Assembly: GCF_001570365.1 (NCBI RefSeq)
Contig: NZ_BBYK01000040.1
Location: forward strand, 1 to 64,000
Source: Microtetraspora fusca
GTDB lineage: Bacteria > Actinomycetota > Actinomycetes > Streptosporangiales > Streptosporangiaceae
DNA length: 64,000 nt
Direction of reading: 5' to 3'
In this document: in pieces, positions 43,592-52,552 of the stretch
Numbering within the stretch: position 1 is the stretch's first letter
How the letters are laid out: every line of letters starts with the position of its first letter
Program-made: the position numbers and the translations under genes
The notes under the pieces: generated by a model
What the model was told of the DNA's origin: nothing
Database searches by the model: none
Seen by the model: the letters and a program-made list of their open reading frames with translations, nothing else

Positions 43592-44153
43592 TGGACTTCT
43601 CCTCCCCGGTCTGCTCGTCGCCCATCTGCCGCGTGCCGTCCACCTGGTAGCCGCGCCAGGCGAGGAAGACGGCGAGGATGCCGCCGCACACGATCGCCGA
43701 GTCGGCCAGGTTGAACACGGGGAAGCGGGTGACGGGGAAGACCTGGAGGAAGTCGACCACGTGCCCCTGCAGCGGGGCGGGCGCCCGGAAGATCCGGTCG
43801 GTCAGGTTGCCGAGCGCGCCGCCGAGCAGCAGGCCCAGCGTGATCGCCCAGGGCAGGCTGCGGAGTTGCCGGGCCGTACGGAGGATGGCGCCGACCACTC
43901 CGAGCGCGATCACGGTGAAGACGATCGTCATCCCGGTGCCGATGCTGAACGCGGCGCCCGAGTTGCGGATGACGTTCAGCACCAGCACGTCGGGGATGAC
44001 CTCCACCGGCTCCTTGCCCTCGAGGAAGGCCACGACCAGGGTCTTGGTCACCAGGTCGAGGGCGTACGCGAGGACCGCGACCACGCCGAGGAGAGCGATC
44101 CTCCGCGCGCGGACGGTGCCGTCGGCGGTCCTCGCGTCGGTCTGGTCGCTCAG
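43584..44153 (-). CDS. lspA: Lipoprotein signal peptidase, probable CTG start
   Basis: A 189-residue membrane aspartyl protease that cuts prolipoprotein signal peptides after lipidation. Four helices are visible. Signature parts are [31 protein letters not shown] (first catalytic Asp), HVVDFLQVF and [15 protein letters not shown] (second Asp). Start choice is unusual. No ATG or TTG fits. A CTG at 44153 overlaps the preceding dksA-type stop as CTGA, and GGGAGGAG lies about 5 bases upstream of it. The alternative GTG 8 codons further upstream has no ribosome site. The frame stays open 32 codons upstream inside the neighbour gene. Confidence 0.92.
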   Translation of the reverse strand: MSDQTDARTADGTVRARRIALLGVVAVLAYALDLVTKTLVVAFLEGKEPVEVIPDVLVLNVIRNSGAAFSIGTGMTIVFTVIALGVVGAILRTARQLRSLPWAITLGLLLGGALGNLTDRIFRAPAPLQGHVVDFLQVFPVTRFPVFNLADSAIVCGGILAVFLAWRGYQVDGTRQMGDEQTGEEKSNG

Positions 44154-44545
44154 CGGCGCTCCTCCCGCTGCTTGCACGCTACGCACAGCGTCGCCCTCGG
44201 GAACGCTCGAAGGCGTTCCTTGCCGATCGGCTTGTGGCACGATTCGCACACTCCGTAAGTCCCTGCGGCGATGCGGGCGATCGCCCGCTCGTTCTGCGCG
44301 AGCAGGTCGCGCGCATTCAGGGTAAGGGCGATCTCGCGCTCCCGCTCATACGTCTTCGCGCCCGCGTCCGCCGGATCGTCCCCGGCGCCCTCGCTGGCGT
44401 CCCCGGACGCGAGCTGCTCCTCGGCGCGGGAGATGTCCGCGACGAGTTCCTCGGTCTCGTGCCTGAGCCGCTCCCGGACCTCGGCGAGCTCTTCTTCGGA
44501 CCAGGTCTCTTCACTGGTGGCGGGTCTCGCCGCACGCGTCGTCAT
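44150..44545 (-). CDS. TraR/DksA-family zinc-finger protein
   Basis: This encodes 131 residues. A charged coiled-coil (about 20-90: [30 protein letters not shown]...) is followed by a C4 zinc finger, [28 protein letters not shown]. DksA-type proteins insert the coiled-coil into the secondary channel of RNA polymerase; many actinobacterial members lack the Asp pair at the tip and their action differs. AGGAGG lies 6 bases before the ATG at 44545. It is the first gene of the dksA-type, lspA, rluA-type operon. The gap to its right up to about 45060 (over 500 bases) contains no gene that I can support. Confidence 0.9.
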   Translation of the reverse strand: MTTRAARPATSEETWSEEELAEVRERLRHETEELVADISRAEEQLASGDASEGAGDDPADAGAKTYEREREIALTLNARDLLAQNERAIARIAAGTYGVCESCHKPIGKERLRAFPRATLCVACKQREERR

Positions 44546-45065
44546 GAGGGCCTCCTGTTGTAAGGCGCAGTGATCAAACACATGAGCAGTCCGGGCAGCT
44601 TAGGACGCGCAAAACCGCTCGGCAATCGACGCGCCGGGCGTTTTACCTGCCCCATAAGCGAACGTTGCACCCGTTCCTCCGGTGAACGACGTACCCGTCC
44701 GGCGAGTGGACCCCGACCGCGCGCGGCCCGCGCGCCCGGCCCGCAGGCGAGCGCCGCTTTCCGCGAACCCGTCATCGTTCCCCTCGATCTCCTCAGCCCT
44801 GCCCCGGCCTTTCCCCGCGTACGTTTCCCCCCGCGTGCGTGGCCGCCGGATGCCCCCCGCTCACGGCCCCGGGAAGCGAAGGCGACGGCCGCGAGGGCCG
44901 TCTCCGTCGTCCTGCAACCCCTGCCGTCCTGAGGGCACACCCTGACAACATCGCGGTGTCTCGGTATGTTCCGCCCGTGCGGTCCCCGGGGCGACGCGGC
45001 CGTACGGTGATCCCCGGGGGAAATTCGGGAAGCTGGCACCGGGGTCTCTGCGTTATCGTTTTAGT

Positions 45066-45290
45066 TCGCAAGGCGTTGATGGGGACGAGTAGCTCCGTAC
45101 CCACTCGCAGGAGCGACCCGGGGACGGTGCGAGCCCGGGGCGAGTCACGGAGCGAAGATCACCCCGGAGCCGCCGGAAGAAAGGCGCGAAGCCGAGTAGA
45201 CCCGGCAGCGACACGAATGAGAGGGCCTGCCCCGAGGGGCGGGTCAAGAAGGGTGGTACCGCGGAGCCGGGTCCGGCTTCGTCCCTTCAC
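45066..45290 (+). ncRNA. ileS T-box riboswitch (translational type)
   Basis: A T-box leader. GGGGACGAGTAG near 45080 is the usual 5' element. A short stem I contains CCGGGG (45135-45140) paired with CCCCGG (45162-45167), next to the specifier ATC (45158-45160), which reads Ile. The T-box core GGGTGGTACCGCGG is at 45251-45264 and AAGGG/CCCTT closes the bulge helix (45249-45285 region). There is no terminator with U-run; GTGGAGG before the ATG lies just downstream, as in actinobacterial T-boxes that free the ribosome site on binding uncharged tRNA-Ile. Outer boundaries are approximate. Confidence 0.92.
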
Positions 45291-45325
45291 GCCATGTCAA
45301 CCACGCGTGGAGGTCCCGCCCGACG

Positions 45326-48300
45326 ATGTCTTCCCATTACTTCCGCTCTCTTCCCGCGCAGGTCGACCTGCCGGCCCTCGAACGCGAGGTCCTCGAACGC
45401 TGGCGGGACGGGAAGGTCTTCGAACGCTCCCTGGAGCAGAACTCCGGCGGCCCGTCCTGGGTGTTCTTCGAGGGCCCGCCCACGGCGAACGGCATGCCGG
45501 GCGTCCACCACATCGAGGCGCGCGTCTTCAAGGACGTCTTCCCCCGCTACAAGTCGATGCGCGGCTACCACGTCCCGCGCAAGGCCGGCTGGGACTGCCA
45601 CGGCCTGCCCGTCGAGGTCGCCGTCGAGAAGGAGCTCGGCCTCTCCGGCAAGCCCCAGATCGAGGCGTACGGCATCGCCGAGTTCAACGCGAAGTGCCGC
45701 GAGTCCGTCCTGCGGCACGTGGACGCGTTCGAGGAGATGACCGAGCGGATGGGCTACTGGGTGGACATGTCCCAGGCCTACCGCACGATGGACCCCCAGT
45801 ACGTCCAGGCCGTCTGGTGGTCGCTCAAGACCATCTGGGACAAGGGCCTGCTGTTCCGCGACTTCCGGATCACGCCGTACTGCCCGCGCTGCGGCACCGG
45901 GCTGTCGGACCACGAGCTCGGCCAGCCGGGCGGGTACGAGACCGTCTCCAGCCCCTCGGTGTACGTCCGGATGCCCGCCACCTCCGGCCCGCTGGCCGAA
46001 ATGGGCGCGTCGCTGCTGATCTGGACCACGACGCCGTGGACGCTCGTGTCCAACACGGCCGTGGCCGTGCACCCCGACGTGACCTACGTCGCGGCGCGCA
46101 CCGGCGGTGAGATCCTCGTGGTCGCCGAGCCGCTGCTCACGCGGGTCCTCGGCGAGGACGCCGAGGTGGTCGCGACCTTCAGCGGCAGGGACCTGGAGCG
46201 CACCGCCTACCGCCGCCCGTTCGACCTGGTCGCCTTCCCCGAGGAGGGCGCCGACGGGCAGAGCCCCGCCGCCCACTACGTCGTGCTCGGCGACTATGTC
46301 ACCGTCGAGGACGGCACCGGCCTGGTCCACCAGGCGCCCGCCTTCGGCGCCGACGACATGGCCGTCTGCAAGCGGTACGGCATGCCGGTCGTCAACCCGA
46401 TCGGCCCGGACGGGCGTTTCCTCGCGGACGTCCCGCTGGTCCGCGGGATGTTCTTCAAGGACGCCGACGAGCCGCTGACCGACAGCCTGCGCGAGCGCGG
46501 CCTGCTGTTCCGTGGCGGCCACTTCGAGCACAGCTACCCGCACTGCTGGCGCTGCCACACGCCGCTGCTGTACTACGCGCTCCCCTCCTGGTACATCAGG
46601 ACCACCGCGATCAAGGACGAGCTGCTCGCCGAGAACGAGCGGACCAACTGGTTCCCCGGCACGATCAAGAACGGCCGGTACGGCGAGTGGCTGCGCAACA
46701 ACGTGGACTGGGCGCTGTCGCGGTCCCGTTACTGGGGCACCCCGCTGCCGCTGTGGGTCTGCTCCGAGGACGACTCCCACGTCACCTGCGTCGGTTCCCT
46801 GAAGGAGCTCGGCGAACTGGCCGGGCGGGACGTGTCCGCGCTCGACCCGCACCGCCCCTACGTGGACGACGTCGCCTTCCCCTGCGGACAGTGCGGTGCC
46901 GAGGCGAGGCGGGTCCCCGACGTCATCGACGTCTGGTACGACTCGGGCGCCATGCCGTTCGCCCAGTGGGGCGCGCCGCACGTCGACAAGGAGACCTTCG
47001 AGCGCTCCTACCCGGGTCAGTTCATCTGCGAGGCCATCGATCAGACCCGTGGCTGGTTCTACTCGATGATGGCCGTGGGCACGCTGGTCTTCGGCCGCTC
47101 CTCCTACGAGAACGTGCTCTGCCTCGGCCTGATCCTCGCCGAGGACGGCCGCAAGATGAGCAAGCACCTCGGCAACGTGCTGCAGCCCATGCCGCTCATG
47201 GAGCAGCACGGCGCCGACTCCCTGCGCTGGTACATGGCGACCTCCGGCTCGCCGTGGGCGCCCCGCCGGATCGGCCACGCCGCGCTCGAGGAGATCATCC
47301 GGAAGGTCCTGCTGACCTACTGGAACACGACGTCGTTCTTCACCCTGTACGCCAACGCCGAGTCGTGGTCGCCGTCCAGGGTGGGCGAGGCCCCGCCGCG
47401 CGCCGAGCGCCCGCTGATCGACCGGTGGGCGCTGGCCGAGCTGCACCGGACCGTCGCCGAGGTGACGGCGTCCCTCGACGAGTTCGACACCGCTCGAGCC
47501 GGCCGCCGGCTGACGGAGTTCCTGGACGACCTGTCCAACTGGTACGTCCGGCGCTCCCGCCGCCGGTTCTGGTCCGGCGAGGCCGCCGCGTTCGCCACGC
47601 TGTACGAGTGCCTGGAGACCGTGACGCGGCTGATGGCCCCGCTCGTGCCGTTCCTCACCGACTACGTGTGGGACGTGCTGCGCGGGGTGGACGCGCCGCA
47701 ATCGGTCCACCTGTCCACGTGGCCGGAGGTGGACGAGGCGGTGCTCGACCCGGCCCTCTCGGAGCAGATGGCGCTGGTCCGCCGCCTGGTGGAGCTCGGC
47801 CGTTCGGCCCGCGCCTCCTCCTCGGTCAAGACCCGCCAGCCGCTGGGCCGCGCGCTCATCGGCGCGCCCGGCTGGGCCGCCCTGCCCGGTGAGCTGCGCG
47901 AGCTGATCGCCGACGAGCTGAACGTGCAGACGCTTCAGGACATGTCCGGATTCTCGGCTGATCTGGTGACGTTCACCGTCAAGCCGAACTTCCGCTCCCT
48001 CGGCAAGCGGTTCGGCTCGCAGACCAAGCTGGTCGCCGCCGCGGTCGGCGCCGCCGACCCCGCCGCGCTCGCCCAGGCCCTCAGGTCCGGTACGGCCGCC
48101 ACGGTCGAGGCCGGCGAGCTGGGCACGGTCGAGCTCGGGCCGGACGACGTGATCGTCACCGAGCAGCCGCGCTCGGGCTGGGCCGTGGAGACCGGGGCGG
48201 TGGACACCGGCACCGGCGAGACCGTCGCGCTCGACCTGGAGATCACCGACGAGCTGCGCCGGGCAGGCCTGGTCCGCGAGGTCATCCGCCTCGTCCAGGA

Positions 48301-48511
48301 CGCCAGGAAGTCCACCGGGCTCGCGATCACCGACCGGATCGAGCTGTGGTGGTCCGCGCGCGGCGACGACCTGGCCGCGGCCCTCCGCGAGGGAGGCCGG
48401 ACCATCGCCGACGAGGTCCTCGCCACCGCGTTCACCGAGGGCTCCCAGGACGGCCTGCCCCGGCACGAGGACGACGACCTCGGGCTGGTCTTCCAGCTCC
48501 GCCGCGCCTGA
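45326..48511 (+). CDS. ileS: Isoleucyl-tRNA synthetase, type 2 with GVHH signature
   Basis: A 1061-residue class I synthetase. The usual HIGH motif position reads PGVHH (Gly59-Val60-His61-His62), a GXHH form. KMSKH is at 610-614. The editing domain contains LIWTTTPWTLVSNTAVAVHP. WDCHGLPVE, GYWVDMSQAYRTMD and YPHCWRCHTPLLYY are typical. Type 2 (eukaryote-like) IleRS enzymes resist mupirocin, and the GXHH variant has been linked to even stronger resistance (established knowledge, not tested here). Expression is governed by the T-box upstream. A run of two strong hairpins follows the stop. Confidence 0.97.
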   Translation: MSSHYFRSLPAQVDLPALEREVLERWRDGKVFERSLEQNSGGPSWVFFEGPPTANGMPGVHHIEARVFKDVFPRYKSMRGYHVPRKAGWDCHGLPVEVAVEKELGLSGKPQIEAYGIAEFNAKCRESVLRHVDAFEEMTERMGYWVDMSQAYRTMDPQYVQAVWWSLKTIWDKGLLFRDFRITPYCPRCGTGLSDHELGQPGGYETVSSPSVYVRMPATSGPLAEMGASLLIWTTTPWTLVSNTAVAVHPDVTYVAARTGGEILVVAEPLLTRVLGEDAEVVATFSGRDLERTAYRRPFDLVAFPEEGADGQSPAAHYVVLGDYVTVEDGTGLVHQAPAFGADDMAVCKRYGMPVVNPIGPDGRFLADVPLVRGMFFKDADEPLTDSLRERGLLFRGGHFEHSYPHCWRCHTPLLYYALPSWYIRTTAIKDELLAENERTNWFPGTIKNGRYGEWLRNNVDWALSRSRYWGTPLPLWVCSEDDSHVTCVGSLKELGELAGRDVSALDPHRPYVDDVAFPCGQCGAEARRVPDVIDVWYDSGAMPFAQWGAPHVDKETFERSYPGQFICEAIDQTRGWFYSMMAVGTLVFGRSSYENVLCLGLILAEDGRKMSKHLGNVLQPMPLMEQHGADSLRWYMATSGSPWAPRRIGHAALEEIIRKVLLTYWNTTSFFTLYANAESWSPSRVGEAPPRAERPLIDRWALAELHRTVAEVTASLDEFDTARAGRRLTEFLDDLSNWYVRRSRRRFWSGEAAAFATLYECLETVTRLMAPLVPFLTDYVWDVLRGVDAPQSVHLSTWPEVDEAVLDPALSEQMALVRRLVELGRSARASSSVKTRQPLGRALIGAPGWAALPGELRELIADELNVQTLQDMSGFSADLVTFTVKPNFRSLGKRFGSQTKLVAAAVGAADPAALAQALRSGTAATVEAGELGTVELGPDDVIVTEQPRSGWAVETGAVDTGTGETVALDLEITDELRRAGLVREVIRLVQDARKSTGLAITDRIELWWSARGDDLAAALREGGRTIADEVLATAFTEGSQDGLPRHEDDDLGLVFQLRRA

Positions 48512-48519
48512 CGGCGCCC

Positions 48520-48551
48520 CTGTGGGTCCCCGCTCCGGCGGGGACCCACAG
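48520..48551. terminator. Strong hairpin after ileS, first of two
   Basis: CTGTGGGTCCCCGC (48520-48533) pairs perfectly with GCGGGGACCCACAG (48538-48551), 14 bp, with a 4-base TCCG loop, 9 bases after the ileS stop. Confidence 0.75.
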
Positions 48552-48588
48552 TCCGGCCTCGGCATCTCACTCACCCTGACCAACGTGA

Positions 48589-48636
48589 AAAACCCGGCGG
48601 CGGGGACCCCTGTTCGGGTCCCCGCCGCCGGGTTTT
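48589..48636. terminator. Strong bidirectional terminator, second of two
   Basis: A perfect 21-bp stem, left arm 48589-48609 and right arm 48616-48636, with a 6-base loop. The arms begin with AAAA and end with TTTT, so both directions end in a U-run. It separates ileS from the convergent gene at 48650. Confidence 0.9.
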
Positions 48637-48649
48637 CGGATCAGGACGC

Positions 48650-49762
48650 CTACGCGGCGCAGATGGAGCAGGGGGTGAGCCCCGCGTCCTCCGCCTCCTC
48701 CGTGGTCATCGTCTCCAGTCCCCCCTGGGGGGCGGCCTTGATCAGCGGACAGCCGGCGCGGTGATACCTGCGGGTGCCGGTCATGACCATCACGACATCG
48801 GGCGAAGCCGTACCGGCCGCCTCGCCCGGCCGCACGGCCGGGTCGAAGAAGGAGCGTGGCATCGTCACAGTGGCGGAGCCGGCCGGTTCGGCGGACCCGG
48901 CGCGCCCGGGATCCGTCGTCTCGGCCGGGTCCACCGGCTCGTCGTCAATGGTCGTGCTCTCGGCAGCCGCCGAGGTGGTGTCCTCGGCGTCGTCCGCGGC
49001 CGCCGTGGCCACGGGGTCGCCCGCCGTTCCACCTTCGGTCGCGCTCTGTCCGGCGACGTCACGGGGCCGCGTGAGGCCGGGCATCGTGTCGTCCGCCGCC
49101 GCCGGTCCGGAGGCGTCGCCTGCCCCCGCGTTCTCCTCGGTGTCGGCGGCGACCCGCGCCACCGCCTCCGGGACGCAGGCGGTGCAGGGCGTGAAGCCCT
49201 CCTCGCGTGCCTCCTCGTGCGTGAGCTCCTCGGCCTCGCGACCCTGGAGCTGGCGGCAGTCCGCCAGGTGGAACCGCTTCCTCCCCGGGATGACCAGCAC
49301 GATCACGTCCGGACCGAGCTCTCGTCCCGCCGTCGCGGGCCGCGCGGGCGGCCGCTGCTGGGGGAAGGCGTGCGGCACCGGCGCCCCCGGAGGGGGAACG
49401 GCCGGGACCCCCATCATGGGATGGGTCACCGGATGAGCCGGGGGCCCGCCGAAAGCGGGATGCCCGACGTGTCCGGGAAGGCCGACCTGCCCCGGCATAC
49501 CCGGATGCCCGGGGACGCCGGCATGCGCCATCTGGGGTACGGCCGCGGCCGGGCCCTGAGGAGCCGGAACCGGTTCCGCGGCGGCACGCCCGCCGGCCGG
49601 GAACAGTTCATGGCGCCTCAGCATCGCCCCGATCAGCAAACAGACCGCGGACAGCACGCTGACCACGATCGACCACATCACGAGAAACGGCTTCGCCAGG
49701 ACCACGCCTGCGATGAGCAGGCCGATCGCGACGAGCACCAGCGCGGCACTGATAAGGATCAC
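48650..49762 (-). CDS. Membrane protein with two H-C-C-C cysteine repeats
   Basis: This encodes 370 residues. Two N-terminal helices (about 3-23 and 28-48) form a hairpin. A Pro/Gly/His-rich stretch (60-145) leads to repeat 1 (152-196: PDVIVLVIPGRKRFHLADC ... THEEAREEGFTPCTAC). An acidic Ala/Thr-rich linker follows, then repeat 2 (about 322-368: TGTRRYHRAGC ... TTEEAEDAGLTPCSIC). Each repeat has His-x3-Cys, then Cys-x2-Cys (His165, Cys169, Cys193, Cys196; His334, Cys338, Cys365, Cys368), suited to bind zinc, like the small Ada-type or HxxxC...CxxC motifs found at the ends of secreted proteins. It sits between divIVA and ileS. Function unknown. Confidence 0.75.
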   Translation of the reverse strand: MILISAALVLVAIGLLIAGVVLAKPFLVMWSIVVSVLSAVCLLIGAMLRRHELFPAGGRAAAEPVPAPQGPAAAVPQMAHAGVPGHPGMPGQVGLPGHVGHPAFGGPPAHPVTHPMMGVPAVPPPGAPVPHAFPQQRPPARPATAGRELGPDVIVLVIPGRKRFHLADCRQLQGREAEELTHEEAREEGFTPCTACVPEAVARVAADTEENAGAGDASGPAAADDTMPGLTRPRDVAGQSATEGGTAGDPVATAAADDAEDTTSAAAESTTIDDEPVDPAETTDPGRAGSAEPAGSATVTMPRSFFDPAVRPGEAAGTASPDVVMVMTGTRRYHRAGCPLIKAAPQGGLETMTTEEAEDAGLTPCSICAA

Positions 49763-49810
49763 GGGGGGAACTCCGAGAAGCGGGTCGCGCGGGTGACGCG
49801 ACCCCTCGCC

Positions 49811-50671
49811 TTACCGGCGGTCGTTGTGGGGGCCGTCGGGGGTCGGGAAAGCGCCCGAGTGAGGCGAGGGCTCCTGGCCGAAGGGGTTCGGGCTGACCGG
49901 CATCGGCTGGGCGCCCGGGGTCACGTGCGCCATGGCCGGGGGCGCACCCACGATCGGGAAGCCGCCGCTGTTCTCGGCCGAGACGTTCAGGTCCGCGAGC
50001 TGCTGCTCCAGGTAGAGCTTGAGGCGGCTGCGGTACTCCCGCTCGAAGCTGCGCAGCTCCTCCACCTTGCGCTCGAGCTCGTCGCGGTTCTGGACCAGGG
50101 TGCCCATGGCCTGACGGTGGCGCTCCTGCGCGTCACGCTCGAGCGTCTCGGCGCGGGCGCGGGCGTCGCCGATGATCTGCTCGGCCTGGCGGCGGGCCTT
50201 GCCGAGGATGTCGTCGGCCTCGCGCCGGGCGCGGGTCACGGTCTCGTCCGCCTCACGGCGGGCGTCGGCGATCGCCTGGTCGGCGGTCTGCTGGGCGAGG
50301 GCGAGCACCCGGGCCGCGGTGTCCATGTTGTCCTCGGCGGGCGGCATGCCCATGCCGACGGGGACGGGCTCGGGGCGGACGGGCTCCGGAGGCTTGATGG
50401 GCTCGGGCTGCGGCACCATCATCTCGGGCTTCGGCTCGGCGACCGGAGCGGGGGCCATCTGCATGCCCCCGGCCATGTTCATGCCGCCCGGCACTTTGCC
50501 GCGCATGCACTCGGCCAGCTTCGCGCGAAGCTCCTCGTTCTCCTGGATGAGGCGGTCGAGTTCCGCCTCTACCTCGTCCAGGAAAGCGTCGACCTCCTCC
50601 TCGTCGTACCCAGGCCTCAGCCTGGTGGTACTGAATTGCTTGTTCCGCACATCGGCGGGCGTCAGCGGCAT
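49811..50671 (-). CDS. divIVA: DivIVA/Wag31 polar growth protein
   Basis: This encodes 286 residues. The N-terminal membrane-curvature domain LTPADVRNKQFSTTRLRPGYDEEEVDAFLDEVEAELDRLI is the DivIVA signature. A Met/Gly/Pro-rich linker (about 58-120) is followed by a long coiled-coil (about 125-235, ARREADETVTRARREADDILGKARRQAEQIIG...) and a Pro-rich tail. In filamentous actinomycetes DivIVA marks tips and branch sites and organises wall growth. AAGGAG lies 7 bases before the ATG. It is the last gene of the leftward division cluster, 49 bases after yggT. Confidence 0.96.
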   Translation of the reverse strand: MPLTPADVRNKQFSTTRLRPGYDEEEVDAFLDEVEAELDRLIQENEELRAKLAECMRGKVPGGMNMAGGMQMAPAPVAEPKPEMMVPQPEPIKPPEPVRPEPVPVGMGMPPAEDNMDTAARVLALAQQTADQAIADARREADETVTRARREADDILGKARRQAEQIIGDARARAETLERDAQERHRQAMGTLVQNRDELERKVEELRSFEREYRSRLKLYLEQQLADLNVSAENSGGFPIVGAPPAMAHVTPGAQPMPVSPNPFGQEPSPHSGAFPTPDGPHNDRR

Positions 50672-50720
50672 GTGAGTCTCCTTGGCGCGCTTGGAGTCTG
50701 TCCGGAGGGACGGTTCCCGA

Positions 50721-51008
50721 TCAACGAAGCGCGGACGCGACTTGGATCAAGACCAAGACCACAATGAACAGCACTGTGAAGCTCAGGTCAAAGGCCACCG
50801 TACCCAACCTGAGGGGCGGAATGAAACGGCGGAGAAATTTGAGAGGCGGGTCGGTCAGTGTGTAAGTGACCTCCGCCACTACCAGGACGACCCCGGAAGG
50901 TCTCCAGGAGCGGGCAAAGAGCTGCACCGTATCAAAGATCATTCTGCCGATCAGCAGAACGAGGTAGAGAGAGAGTACAGCGACCAAGATCTCACCTACG
51001 ATCCCCAC
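50721..51008 (-). CDS. YggT-family membrane protein
   Basis: This encodes 95 residues. Helix 1 (about 3-25, IVGEILVAVLSLYLVLLIGRMIF) and helix 2 (about 68-92) flank a loop with the conserved PLKFLRRFIPPLRLG of the YggT/YlmG family. The protein is usually next to sepF and divIVA, and in plastids and bacteria it is linked to nucleoid or division-site organisation. A weak GAGG lies before the GTG at 51008. Here it lies 83 bases after sepF. Confidence 0.9.
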   Translation of the reverse strand: MGIVGEILVAVLSLYLVLLIGRMIFDTVQLFARSWRPSGVVLVVAEVTYTLTDPPLKFLRRFIPPLRLGTVAFDLSFTVLFIVVLVLIQVASALR

Positions 51009-51091
51009 GGTCGAGCCTCACCCCCATCCTGTTCCGCAGTCTCCGGTCCCCTTGGGCACCGCTGAGCCGGTCACTGTTCATACATGGAACT

Positions 51092-51622
51092 CTAGCTCTG
51101 GTTGAAGAAGCCGCGTTCCGCGATTCGGGCCTTGTCCTCGGCGGTCACCTCGACGTTGGCTGGGGACAACAGGAACACCTTGTTCGTAACACGTTCGATG
51201 CTGCCGTGTAGGCCAAAGACGAGACCTGCCGCGAAATCGACAAGACGCTTGGCGTCGCTGTCGACCATCTCCGTAAGGTTCATGATGACCGGAGTGCCCT
51301 CCCGGTAGTGCTCCCCGATCGTGCGCGCCTCGTTGTACGTGCGGGGATGGAGGGTCGTGATCCGTGCCAGATCGGTCGTACGCCGCTCGAGCACGGTGGT
51401 CGAGGGTCGAGGCGCCGGGATCGACGCGTCACCGTCCTCGTCGTGCTCCTGAGACGCCGCTTGCCCGCCCTGCCCCCCGGCGGAGAATCCGCGGCGCGCC
51501 GACTCGTAGTCGTCGTCGGCGTAGTCCTCGTCGTTCGCGTACTCGGTCACGTACCTGTCGTCGTAGCGGTCGTCCTCCACGAGACCGAGGTAGACCGCCA
51601 TCTTGCGCATCGCGCCGGCCAT
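51092..51622 (-). CDS. sepF: Cell division protein SepF
   Basis: This encodes 176 residues. The N-terminal amphipathic membrane-targeting helix [17 protein letters not shown] is followed by a long acidic linker ([20 protein letters not shown]...). The C-terminal SepF fold carries [64 protein letters not shown]. SepF ties FtsZ filaments to the membrane; actinomycetes lack FtsA and ZipA. GGAGG lies about 10 bases before the first ATG; the ATG four codons on is an alternative. The 207-base gap to yggS shows no gene. Confidence 0.96.
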   Translation of the reverse strand: MAGAMRKMAVYLGLVEDDRYDDRYVTEYANDEDYADDDYESARRGFSAGGQGGQAASQEHDEDGDASIPAPRPSTTVLERRTTDLARITTLHPRTYNEARTIGEHYREGTPVIMNLTEMVDSDAKRLVDFAAGLVFGLHGSIERVTNKVFLLSPANVEVTAEDKARIAERGFFNQS

Positions 51623-51829
51623 CTCTCGTCGTCCTCCGTGTCACCGGGTCGGTCGCCGTACCACGCCGGTCGGTCCTGCCTGGCAGTCCCGGCCGGTTCG
51701 GCCCGGCTCCCTCCCCCTCATGCCTTCTAGGTCCCTTTTGGAAGGCCAGGGCGGTAGCCGTACCCCCGTGGAGCTGACCGCTGATCGACCTCTACCTGGA
51801 TGCGGACACCAAGGTCCACTTGGGGGACA

Positions 51830-52552
51830 TTACCTGACGAAGGGCTTTCTGCGGCCGAGCAACGCCGTACCGACACGCACGTGTGTCGCGCCGTTCGCGA
51901 TCGCCTCGTCAAGGTCACCACTCATCCCCGCCGATACAACGTCCGCCCCCGGGTGATCGTTCCGGAGCGTGCGGGCGATTTCCGCGAGACGGGCGAAGGC
52001 GGGACCGGGGTCCCGCCTGAGCGGCGCGACCGCCATGACGCCCCGCAGCCGCAGGTTCTCGGCCCGGGCGACGGCCTCGGCGAGCTCGGGGACGTCGGCG
52101 GGGGCCACCCCTCCGCGCTCCGCCACGCCCCCCGAGGCGGGCGCGGCGGGGTCGAGCGACACCTGCATGAGACAACCGATCTCCCGGCCCGCCCGGACCG
52201 CCTCGCGACTCAGCGCGTCCACCAGCCGCACCCGGTCCACCGAGTGGACCAGGTCGGCGTAGGCGACCACCGAGCGGACCTTGTTGGTCTGCAACTGGCC
52301 GATGAAATGCCAGGTGAGGCCCAGATCTGCGCATTCGGACGCCTTGGGGGCGGCCTCCTGGTCGCGGTTCTCGCCGACGTCCCGCACACCGAGCCCGGCG
52401 AGCAGGCGTACGTCGGAGGCGGGGTAGGTCTTGGTCACCGCGATGAGCGTGATCTCGGAAGGGTCCCGGCCGGCGGCACGGCAGGCGTCGCGGATGCGCG
52501 CCTCCGTCGCGGCCAGGCCCGCCGCGAGCTCCTCGCGTCGTGCGTCGTTCAC
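51830..52552 (-). CDS. YggS-family PLP homeostasis protein
   Basis: A 240-residue single-domain alanine-racemase-fold barrel. The PLP lysine is in TLIAVTKTYPASD (about residue 41). VGENRDQEA, TWHFIGQLQTNK, the MQVSLDP strand and SAGMSGDLDEAIANGATHVRVG are typical. YggS proteins bind PLP without a known reaction and buffer free PLP. It follows ftsZ by 22 bases. The pgeF/ylmD gene usually found between them in actinomycetes is absent. A GTG start is used. Confidence 0.95.
   Translation of the reverse strand: MNDARREELAAGLAATEARIRDACRAAGRDPSEITLIAVTKTYPASDVRLLAGLGVRDVGENRDQEAAPKASECADLGLTWHFIGQLQTNKVRSVVAYADLVHSVDRVRLVDALSREAVRAGREIGCLMQVSLDPAAPASGGVAERGGVAPADVPELAEAVARAENLRLRGVMAVAPLRRDPGPAFARLAEIARTLRNDHPGADVVSAGMSGDLDEAIANGATHVRVGTALLGRRKPFVR

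Noticed and set aside
44570-44932. Plus-strand frame of 120 codons before the T-box
   Set aside because: Arg/Pro-rich, no domain, no ribosome site; more likely noncoding.
45287-48583. Minus-strand open frame of 1098 codons
   Set aside because: It lies antisense to the whole of ileS; no domain is recognisable.
49436-49610. Tandem repeat in the Gly/Pro/His-rich part of the gene at 48650
   Set aside because: It is low-complexity coding sequence, not a true tandem repeat array.
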